Positions 5,550 to 11,415 of a stretch of DNA of 11,415 nt are shown one piece after another (the first letter of the stretch is position 1; each line of letters opens with the position of its first letter). Below the pieces are notes generated by a model. That model had not been told where the DNA came from and did not search any database. It saw nothing but the letters and a program-made list of their open reading frames with translations. Made by a program: the position numbers and the translations under genes. The stretch comes from Propionibacteriaceae bacterium (GTDB lineage Bacteria; Actinomycetota; Actinomycetes; Propionibacteriales; Propionibacteriaceae): assembly GCA_003158895.1 (NCBI GenBank), contig PMLO01000071.1, positions 1 to 11,415 of the forward strand, read 5' to 3'.

Positions 5550-7729
5550 CCCTCCCGGACCCGCTTGCTGGTCGGGCCATGGCCCGAGGCGTGCGCGCGG
5601 TCGGCCTGGGTCTGGCCGCGGCCTGGTGGGTCGCCAGCCTTGTCGCCATCCTCACCGGCCCACGTTTCGCCTCCGCCACGTTCCAGGACGGCGCCCTCCT
5701 GATGCTCGCGATCCCTCTGGCGTGGAGTCTCACCGCTCTCCGCTCGCTCGACGGACCCGTGAACGAGCTCCAGGTGTTCGTGATCATGGGGCTGGTGATC
5801 CGTGTGGTGGAGCCGTTCGTCGCCTCCCAGCCGGCGGGGACGGTGGACTACTCCCCGCTGATGCCCGTCCTGACCGCGTCGGCGGCCCTCGTCGGCTTCG
5901 TCATCACCCCTCGCTGGGGGATCCCGATGATTGCGGCCCACGCCGGCGTGATCATGAGTCGGCGCGTGGCCGTGGTGGGGTGGGTCCAGAGCTCCGCCGA
6001 GGCCGTGGACTTCCTCGTCTCGGACCTCATCATCATGATCGTCATCTGGGCGCTTCGCGAAGGGCTCGACCGAGTGGCGCTCGCGGCGGCGGGCGCGCTC
6101 GATGCGGAGACGCGCGCGACGTCGGCCCGACACCGCGCGGTCATTCGCCAGAGCCTGGACGGCCTGGTCCACGACAAGGTGCTGGCTGCTCTCACGCTGG
6201 CGTCACGCGGTCAGGAAGCGGAGGCGGCGGGCCTCGCGTACGACGCCTTGACCGAGCTGGCCCCGGATCAGACTGGTCCGCGGGCGACCTCGGTACCCGA
6301 CTCGCTCGCAGTGATCTCCGAGCATGCGCACCTGTTGGGCATCGACCTGACGCTGGATGCGGACACGTGGCCGTCAGGCCCCGAGGGTGATGCCCTGCGC
6401 GCGGCGACGTGTGAGGCGCTCACCAACGTCCTGCGCCACTCCGGGGTGCGGCACGCAGCAATCCGTACATCGCAGCGCGATCGGTTCTTCGTCGTCGAGG
6501 TCGTCGACGAGGGCGTGGGCTTCGACGTGGCGACGATCCCGGCAGATCGGCTCGGCGTCAAAGAACGCATCGTCGGGGGCCTCGCCGCCGTCGGGGCACG
6601 GGCGGACATCAAGAGCCGTACCGGGCAGGGCACTCGCATCACGATGACCGCCAGCATCGCGCCGGACGACCCGGTGAGGAACCCGTCGAGGCTGCCGAAG
6701 GCGATGTGGTGGGCGCTTCCGCTGGCGGCGGTCTCGGTCGGTGCGCACATCGCCATCGGGGCACTTCACCTGTCGCACGTGTACAGCCCAGCGGTGGTGG
6801 TCGCCGGGATGATCGCGATCCCCGTGCTAGGGGTGGTGGTCGCGACGATCCGCAACCGTGGGCCACAGTGGTACGTCGCCCTCGCCGCATCCGTACTCAC
6901 CTGGGCGGTTCTGCTGAGCAACGTACGCGATCCGTTCATCAGCGACTGGCGGACGTGGTTCATCGGTTCGCTGAGCGGTCTCGCCGCGATCGTTGCGTGG
7001 CGACGCGGCGTGTGGCAGGGACTCGCGGTGATCGTCCTCGGCACCGGGCTGGGGATCGTGGGTCTCGACATCCGGGGGGAGACGTCATGGATGCCCGTCA
7101 TCACGGCGACGGTGCAGGGGGTCGTGTACACGCCGGCCGTGGCGTGGATCCGTACGATCATCGACCGGGCAGCCGACACCACGGCACGCCAGCTGCGGAT
7201 CGCCGCGGATGCCGAGGTCGAGAGGTCACTGGCCGAGTTGCTGGAGGAGCAGATCGCTGCGAGGCGTACGGCGATGGACGCCGACACCATCCCGCTGCTC
7301 CGGGCGATCGCGACGGGTGGGACGCTCACCGACGACCAGCGTGGGCGGTGCCGCGAGGTCGAGGCCTCGACGCGTGACCAGCTCGTCGCCCCCACGCTGC
7401 TCTCGCGTGAGCTGGTGAGCGCGATCGGTACGGCCCGTGCGCGCGGCTGCCGCGTGCGGATCTCCGGAGACGCCAACCCCGGCCCGGTCCTCGACGGGTT
7501 CCGTGCCGCAGCCGTGGCGCTGCTCCTGCTCACTCGTCCCGGTGACCGCGTGACGCTACGCGCGTCGACCGACGGGGCCGCGATGCGAGGCACTGCCGTG
7601 CTGGTCGGTCCTCAGGCGGCGGCGCTGCCGCTCCCCGTGCTGCCGGCGATCTGTACGGTCGCCGACTCCGCCAGCGACCCCGACTCGATCCTCGTCGACG
7701 TGGGCGCGGGAGAGCCGGTCAACCCCTGA
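5546..7729 (+). CDS. Sensor histidine kinase with tandem membrane-kinase modules (second degenerate)
   Basis: A 727-residue membrane sensor kinase. Module 1: about six membrane spans within 16-170, a dimerisation helix with the likely phospho-acceptor H209 in LVHDKVLAAL, then an ATPase domain with N box EALTNVLRH (290-298, N294), G1 box DEGVGFD (321-327) and glycine-rich segment GGLAAVGA through GQGT (344-363). Module 2: another five or six spans within about 386-532, followed by a cytoplasmic part (547-727) laid out like a second kinase core. There the equivalent helix reads RRTAMDADTIPLLRAI with Asp580 instead of HD, and I find no N box or DxGxG motif, so it is probably not catalytic. The start is GTG 5546 in a GTGA overlap with the regulator stop; an earlier in-frame extension would lie inside the regulator gene. 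The N-terminal spans show no large outer domain, so the signal may be within the membrane. The kinase role is secure; the module-2 interpretation is inference. Confidence 0.9.
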   Translation: MTLPDPLAGRAMARGVRAVGLGLAAAWWVASLVAILTGPRFASATFQDGALLMLAIPLAWSLTALRSLDGPVNELQVFVIMGLVIRVVEPFVASQPAGTVDYSPLMPVLTASAALVGFVITPRWGIPMIAAHAGVIMSRRVAVVGWVQSSAEAVDFLVSDLIIMIVIWALREGLDRVALAAAGALDAETRATSARHRAVIRQSLDGLVHDKVLAALTLASRGQEAEAAGLAYDALTELAPDQTGPRATSVPDSLAVISEHAHLLGIDLTLDADTWPSGPEGDALRAATCEALTNVLRHSGVRHAAIRTSQRDRFFVVEVVDEGVGFDVATIPADRLGVKERIVGGLAAVGARADIKSRTGQGTRITMTASIAPDDPVRNPSRLPKAMWWALPLAAVSVGAHIAIGALHLSHVYSPAVVVAGMIAIPVLGVVVATIRNRGPQWYVALAASVLTWAVLLSNVRDPFISDWRTWFIGSLSGLAAIVAWRRGVWQGLAVIVLGTGLGIVGLDIRGETSWMPVITATVQGVVYTPAVAWIRTIIDRAADTTARQLRIAADAEVERSLAELLEEQIAARRTAMDADTIPLLRAIATGGTLTDDQRGRCREVEASTRDQLVAPTLLSRELVSAIGTARARGCRVRISGDANPGPVLDGFRAAAVALLLLTRPGDRVTLRASTDGAAMRGTAVLVGPQAAALPLPVLPAICTVADSASDPDSILVDVGAGEPVNP

Positions 7730-7771
7730 TGTGAGGGTTGCGCCGTGGCGGCGATCAGCCCGTACGGACGG

Positions 7772-8737
7772 TCAGCGGTTGCGGGCGATCTCGTACAGCG
7801 CGATGCCGGCTGCGACGCCCGCGTTGAGGCTCTCGACGGAGCTCTCGATCGGGATGCGGGCGAGGAACGTGCAGTTCTGGCGGACCAGGCGCGACAAGCC
7901 GTCGCCCTCGCTGCCCACGACGAGCAGTACGGGTCCGTCGAAGCTCAGCTCGCTGACCTCGACCTCGCCCTCGCCGGCCAGGCCGACGATCGTGAAGCCC
8001 ATGTCGGCTGCCTGGACCAGCACGCGGTTGAGGTTGGTCGCCTTCGCGACCGGGATGCGCGCGGCGGCACCGGCTGACGTCTTCCATGCGGCGGCGGTCA
8101 TCTGTGCTGACCGCCGCTCGGGGATGATGACGCCCTGGGCGCCGAACGCGGCCGCCGAGCGGATGACTGCGCCGAGGTTGCGCGGGTCGGTGATCTGGTC
8201 GAGCGCGACGAGCAGACCGATCTTCGCGTCCAGCGCGTCGCCGAGGACGTCGTCCGGGTGCGCGTACTCGTAGGACGGCAGCTGCAGGGCCACACCCTGG
8301 TGCACCGCACCACCGGTGAGACGGTCCATCTCGTTGCGGGTGACCTGGAGCATCGGCATCGCGTTCGTGGCCGTGAACGTCAGGATCTCGCGCAGGCGGT
8401 CGTCGCGCTCCGCTCCCTCGGCGACGTACGCCGTCTTCACCGGAAGCCCCGCCTGCAGCGCCTCGAGCACCGGGTTGCGTCCGACGACCCACTCCGGGCC
8501 AGCGCCGGGCTTGCCGGTCCTGGACCCGCTGGTGCCGGCACGCTTCTGTACGGACCGTTCGGCGAGCTCCTTGGACCTGTACGCCTTGTGGTACGGACGG
8601 TCCTCGGCCTTCGGCGTGGGGCCCTTGCCCTCGAGGCCGCGGCGTACCTGGCCACCCGAGCCGACCGAACGGCCCTTGGCGCCGATGCCCTTGCCTGTCT
8701 TGCGTACCGCGCCTTGGCGCGACGAGTTTCCTGGCAT
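7772..8737 (-). CDS. rlmB: 23S rRNA (guanosine-2'-O-)-methyltransferase RlmB-like, SpoU family
   Basis: A 321-residue SAM-dependent 2'-O-ribose methyltransferase of the SPOUT/TrmH superfamily, expected to methylate 23S rRNA at the position equivalent to G2251. Residues 1-80 form a basic, Gly-rich tail, common in actinobacterial RlmB-type proteins. The RNA-binding substrate domain starts at EWVVGRNPVLEAL (82-94). The three SpoU motifs are complete: DQITDPRNLGAVIRSAAAFG (180-199, with R193), LVVGSEGDGLSRL (272-284, with E277) and IPIESSVESLNAGVAAGIALYE (about 295-316, with N305). The ATG at 8737 shares one base with the cysS stop (TGATG), so it is probably translated by coupling; an in-frame ATG at 8749 inside cysS is the alternative. 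Its 3' end is 42 bp from the convergent kinase gene, and no clear terminator is visible between them. Another SpoU specificity cannot be excluded, but the cysS neighbour supports RlmB. Confidence 0.92.
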   Translation of the reverse strand: MPGNSSRQGAVRKTGKGIGAKGRSVGSGGQVRRGLEGKGPTPKAEDRPYHKAYRSKELAERSVQKRAGTSGSRTGKPGAGPEWVVGRNPVLEALQAGLPVKTAYVAEGAERDDRLREILTFTATNAMPMLQVTRNEMDRLTGGAVHQGVALQLPSYEYAHPDDVLGDALDAKIGLLVALDQITDPRNLGAVIRSAAAFGAQGVIIPERRSAQMTAAAWKTSAGAAARIPVAKATNLNRVLVQAADMGFTIVGLAGEGEVEVSELSFDGPVLLVVGSEGDGLSRLVRQNCTFLARIPIESSVESLNAGVAAGIALYEIARNR

Positions 8738-10140
8738 CAGATGCTCCATCGGGGTCCGTTGGGAGTGTCCTCGACGGAGACGCCGAGGTCGGTCAGTCGG
8801 TCGCGGATCGAGTCCGCGGCGGCGAAGTCCTTGCGGGCGCGCGCCGCCTGGCGCTGCTCGAGGAGCTCGGAGATCACGCCGTCGAGGATCGGTCGGAGGC
8901 GTGAGTCGCCACCACCGGCCCACGCGGGGTCGTCGGCGCGGAGGCCGAAAACGTCGAGCATGGTCTGTACGGCGACGAGCGCGGCCTTGACCGCATCCGC
9001 GTCACCGGCTGTCAGTGCCTGGTTGCCGACCCGCACCATCTCGTACACGTCCGCCATCGCGCTGGATGTGCCGAGGTCCTCGTTGAACGAGTCGACGAAC
9101 GAGGGCGGCAACGACTCGTACGCGGTCTGGACCGTACCGACGAGCTCGACGGCGCGGTCGACGAAGCCGTCGATGCGGCTCAACGACGCCGTGGCCTCGG
9201 TGAGCGACTCGGAGCTGTACTCGATGGAGCTGCGGTAGTGGGGTACGGCGAGGTAGAAGCGGACCGCGCGGGCCGGGTACTGGGCGGTGACCTCGCTGAC
9301 GAGGGCGCCGTTCAGGAGCGACTTCGACATCTTCTCGCCGGCGGCGGTGACCCACGCGTTGTGCATCCAGTGCCGGGCGAACGGGTGGCCGGAGGCGCGA
9401 GCCTGCGCCAGTTCGTTCTCGTGGTGCGGGAAGCGGAGGTCGATGCCGCCACCGTGGATGTCGAACTCGTCGCCGAGGTACTTGATCGCCATCGCGGAGC
9501 ACTCAAGGTGCCAGCCGGGGCGGCCGCGGCCCCACGGCGCGGGCCACGATGCGGTGATCGGCTCCGACGGCTTGTAGCCCTTCCACAGCGCGAAGTCGCG
9601 GGGGTCGCGTTTGCCGCGCGGGTCGGAGTCCTCGGCCGGCTGCATGTCGTCGACGTTCTGGTGGGACAGCTCGCCGTACGAGGGCCAGCTCTTCACGTCG
9701 AAGTACACGTCGCCCGACCCGTCGGCCGCCACGTACGCGTGGCCGGCCTCGATGAGGTCCTCGATCATCTCGAGCATCTCCGGGATGTGCCCGGTCGCCC
9801 GCGGCTCGTACGTGGGTTCGGCGCAGCCGAGCGCCGCGTACGCACGGTGCAGCTCACGCTCGAAGTGGTAGGCGTGGGCGAACCACGGCACCCCCGCTTC
9901 GGCCGACTTCGCGAGGATCTTGTCGTCGATGTCGGTGACGTTGGCGACGACCGTGACGTCGTAGCCGCTGATCTCGAGCCAGCGCCGCAGCACGTCGAAG
10001 ACCACTTCCTTGCGGATGTGTCCGACGTGCGGCGCCGACTGGACCGTGAGCCCGCAGTGGTAGATCGACACGTGCCCGGGGATGACGGGATCGAGGTCGG
10101 TCACCTCATGGGTCGCAGAGTCGTACAGCCGGAACGTCAC
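8737..10140 (-). CDS. cysS: Cysteinyl-tRNA synthetase
   Basis: A 467-residue class I aminoacyl-tRNA synthetase that charges tRNA-Cys. The ATP-binding HIGH motif appears as HVGH (38-41) after a CGLTVQ segment; NVTDIDDKILAK follows at 67-78 and the KMSKS loop at 270-274. The zinc ligands C29, C214 (in GWHLECSAM), H239 and E243 (in FPHHENE) keep the spacing of the E. coli enzyme. The C-terminal helical domain is present, which with TDIDDKI separates it from the mycothiol ligase MshC, a shorter actinobacterial paralogue. The start is GTG 10140; no Shine-Dalgarno precedes it, but a -10 box lies 6 nt upstream, suggesting a leaderless mRNA. The stop overlaps the rlmB start by one base. The gene appears intact. 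Confidence 0.97.
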   Translation of the reverse strand: MTFRLYDSATHEVTDLDPVIPGHVSIYHCGLTVQSAPHVGHIRKEVVFDVLRRWLEISGYDVTVVANVTDIDDKILAKSAEAGVPWFAHAYHFERELHRAYAALGCAEPTYEPRATGHIPEMLEMIEDLIEAGHAYVAADGSGDVYFDVKSWPSYGELSHQNVDDMQPAEDSDPRGKRDPRDFALWKGYKPSEPITASWPAPWGRGRPGWHLECSAMAIKYLGDEFDIHGGGIDLRFPHHENELAQARASGHPFARHWMHNAWVTAAGEKMSKSLLNGALVSEVTAQYPARAVRFYLAVPHYRSSIEYSSESLTEATASLSRIDGFVDRAVELVGTVQTAYESLPPSFVDSFNEDLGTSSAMADVYEMVRVGNQALTAGDADAVKAALVAVQTMLDVFGLRADDPAWAGGGDSRLRPILDGVISELLEQRQAARARKDFAAADSIRDRLTDLGVSVEDTPNGPRWSI

Positions 10141-10146
10141 CCGGGC

Positions 10147-10152
10147 AGTCTA
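10147..10152 (-). promoter_or_regulatory. Candidate leaderless promoter -10 (TAGACT) for cysS-rlmB
   Basis: On the minus strand TAGACT is followed by GCCCGG (6 nt) and the GTG at 10140, so transcription would start at or one base inside the start codon. It is the same hexamer as before the CtlX gene. No recognisable -35 and no ribosome site are seen. It lies about 40 bp from the repeats at 10191 onward. Confidence 0.5.
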
Positions 10153-10190
10153 GAGGAGTCGCTCCGTACCGCCGTTCACGAGTCGTGGAC

Positions 10191-10300
10191 CGCGATTCAT
10201 CATGTCGGGTGCGCGATTCATCATGTTAAGTGGGTGAGCCGGAGGTTCTCATGGCGGATCGGACATGAGAAGGTGCGACCCGCCTACTTAACATGATGAA
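10191..10300. repeat. Nested palindrome with an extra direct repeat, between DUF4032 gene and cysS
   Basis: CGCGATTCATCATGT occurs twice in direct orientation, at 10191-10205 and 10212-10226, 21 bp apart. The second copy begins a perfect 15-bp inverted repeat: TTCATCATGTTAAGT (10217-10231) against ACTTAACATGATGAA (10286-10300). Nested inside is an 8-bp inverted repeat, TTCTCATG (10246-10253) with CATGAGAA (10264-10271), on a 10-nt loop. Between them GGGT and ACCC can also pair. The arms are AT-richer than the surroundings. On the minus-strand transcript it would fold 40 nt after the DUF4032 stop, before the cysS promoter. There is no U-run, so a classical terminator is unlikely; a dispersed intergenic repeat or MITE-like remnant fits as well. 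Confidence 0.85.
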
Positions 10301-10311
10301 CCGGCGGTCTT

Positions 10312-10332
10312 CCCGGCTCCCGGCTCCCGGCG
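10312..10332. repeat. Three tandem 7-mers (CCCGGCT, CCCGGCT, CCCGGCG)
   Basis: A short direct tandem between the DUF4032 stop and the nested palindrome. It is probably slippage in GC-rich DNA; no function is evident. Confidence 0.6.
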
Positions 10333-10339
10333 CGGAGCG

Positions 10340-11415
10340 TCAGTCGGCGGTCTCGGCCTCCGTACGGATCCGGGTCGCTACCGAGCGCTTGACCTTGCTG
10401 TCCTTCTTGGACGCCTCCTTGGCCGCCGCCTGCGCGCGCAGGGCGGTGACATCGAAGTAGCCGCCGCCGGTCTCCGGCTCGGACACCTCGCCCGCGGCCT
10501 CCCACGGGTCGTACGGAGGCTCGTCGTCGCCGGCCTCGATGAAGCCCATCGACGGGTCGTACGGGTCGGTGAGCTGGCGCCCTTCGACCGGCGCCAAGGC
10601 ATCGGCCGACATCGCCTCGTCGGGGAGCTTTCGCAACACGTCCTGGACGTAGCCGCGCGTCGCCTCGGTCAGGGGGACGTCGCGGTTCTCCCGCTGCGAC
10701 TGGTACCAGCGGTAGTCGAGCACCTCGTGGAACAGCTGTGCGGGCTCTCGCTTGGCCTTGAGATCGTTCGGCACGATCTCGATGACCGGCTCGAACACGT
10801 CGGTCAGCCACTCGTGAGCCACGATCGCCTCGTCGAGGTGCTGCTGGCCCGTACGGACACGGAACGTGTCGAGGTCGTTGAGCAGTCGCCGCGCCTGGTT
10901 CTCCTCGGTGTCGAGGCCGGTGAGGCGCAACAGGCGCCGCGAGTGGTGACCCGCGTCGACGACTTTGGGCTGGATCCGGATGTGCGAGGCGTCGTCGGAC
11001 GTCTGGATGTCGAGCTCGGCGACGTCGAACCCGAGCGCGTTGAGCCTGCGGACGCGGCTCTCGATGCGACCCAGCTCCGACCCGGAGAACTCCTCGACCC
11101 CTGTCAGCTCGCCCCACAGCTCGCGGTAACGGGTCTCGACCATGTCGACCAGGTGCAGCGGGTCGAGGCTCTCCTCGAGCATGCCGCCCTCCTGCAGGTC
11201 GCAGAAGTCGCCGAACAGGTTCGTGCGGGCGACGACCATGTCGTGCTCGCGCTGTCCGGCGGTGAGCGTGTCGTGGAGCTCGCCGGTCTCGGCGTCGACC
11301 AGGTACGCCGCGAACGACCCCGCGTCGCGGCGGAACAGCGTGTTCGACAGCGACACGTCCCCCCACAGGAAGCCGATGACATGCAGCCGCGCGAGCAGTA
11401 CGACCATGGCGTCGA
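10340..11415 (-). CDS. DUF4032 protein with kinase-like catalytic loop (5' end outside window)
   Basis: The visible 357 codons are the C-terminal part of a protein that continues past the window edge; no start can be chosen. Counting from the first full codon, LHVIGFLWGDVSLSNTLF (10-27) resembles the catalytic loop of WaaP/Kdo-type and other eukaryotic-like small-molecule kinases (D19, N24), and LVDAET (38-43) sits where the metal-binding Asp would be. The following several hundred residues, including an RNLFGDFCDLQ-like segment (RTNLFGDFCDLQ) and the VEEFSGSELGRIESRVRRL region, resemble DUF4032 proteins of actinobacteria. The tail is rich in Asp, Glu, Pro and then Lys/Ala and probably disordered. 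No membrane segment is seen. Its phosphate acceptor is unknown and kinase activity is unproven. It is in the same direction as cysS, 199 bp upstream, but the palindrome and a separate cysS promoter suggest independent transcription. Confidence 0.87.
   Translation of the reverse strand, partial: DAMVVLLARLHVIGFLWGDVSLSNTLFRRDAGSFAAYLVDAETGELHDTLTAGQREHDMVVARTNLFGDFCDLQEGGMLEESLDPLHLVDMVETRYRELWGELTGVEEFSGSELGRIESRVRRLNALGFDVAELDIQTSDDASHIRIQPKVVDAGHHSRRLLRLTGLDTEENQARRLLNDLDTFRVRTGQQHLDEAIVAHEWLTDVFEPVIEIVPNDLKAKREPAQLFHEVLDYRWYQSQRENRDVPLTEATRGYVQDVLRKLPDEAMSADALAPVEGRQLTDPYDPSMGFIEAGDDEPPYDPWEAAGEVSEPETGGGYFDVTALRAQAAAKEASKKDSKVKRSVATRIRTEAETAD

Noticed and set aside
7730..7771. A terminator between the convergent kinase and rlmB genes
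   Set aside because: Only short palindromes such as CCGTACGG are present, with no stem followed by a T-run on either strand.
8737..10140. MshC (mycothiol ligase) as an alternative to CysS
   Set aside because: Length, the NVTDIDDKI segment, the C-terminal domain and the rlmB neighbour fit CysS better.
9238..10296. Long plus-strand frame across cysS
   Set aside because: Antisense to cysS, whose zinc ligands, HIGH and KMSKS motifs are all present on the minus strand.
10295..10304. GATGAACCGG shared between the cysS-upstream palindrome and the repeat copy at 1456-1482
   Set aside because: A single 10-base match in an 11-kb GC-rich window can be chance, and the rest of the two elements do not align.

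Overview
The window is GC-rich DNA with short intergenic gaps, many GTG starts and several promoters placed so that transcripts would begin at the start codon. Together with the cysS–rlmB order and a neighbouring DUF4032 gene, this points to an actinobacterium. The Nocardioidaceae and their relatives are the closest match I can suggest, but this is inference from style and gene order and not a species call.

Layout. (1) 1-1073, minus strand: most of glyA (serine hydroxymethyltransferase, an extended type); its 3' end lies outside the window. (2) 1074-1531: a divergent intergenic region of about 460 bp with a four-copy repeat array whose dyad centres are exactly 51 bp apart. (3) 1532-2461 plus: a CtlX-like citrulline hydrolase. 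It is followed at 2492-3541 by a polytopic membrane protein I do not recognise, apparently with its own leaderless promoter. (4) 3581-4534 minus: a nucleoside hydrolase convergent with the membrane protein. A fifth copy of the repeat sits in the 39-bp gap between them. (5) 4535-4895: a regulatory region with an operator-like dyad, a pair of direct repeats, a probable promoter and a leader of about 195 nt that can fold. (6) 4896-7729 plus: a two-component pair, a NarL/LuxR-type response regulator overlapping a 727-residue histidine kinase with two membrane-plus-kinase modules, the second degenerate. (7) 7772-10140 minus: cysS and rlmB, joined by a TGATG stop/start overlap. (8) 10141-10339: an intergenic region with a nested palindrome of about 85 bp. 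(9) 10340-11415 minus: the C-terminal part of a DUF4032 protein with a kinase-like catalytic loop, cut by the window edge.

How the genes relate. Most are ordinary metabolism or translation: one-carbon and glycine supply (glyA), citrulline breakdown (CtlX), nucleoside salvage (nucleoside hydrolase), cysteine tRNA charging (cysS) and 23S rRNA methylation (rlmB). The response regulator and kinase form a self-contained signalling operon, and its promoter region contains candidate autoregulatory sites. I see no phage, transposase, CRISPR or tRNA gene.

The parts least explained by known genes are the 51-bp phased repeat array with its solo copy, the tandem-module kinase and its structured leader, and the nested palindrome upstream of cysS.
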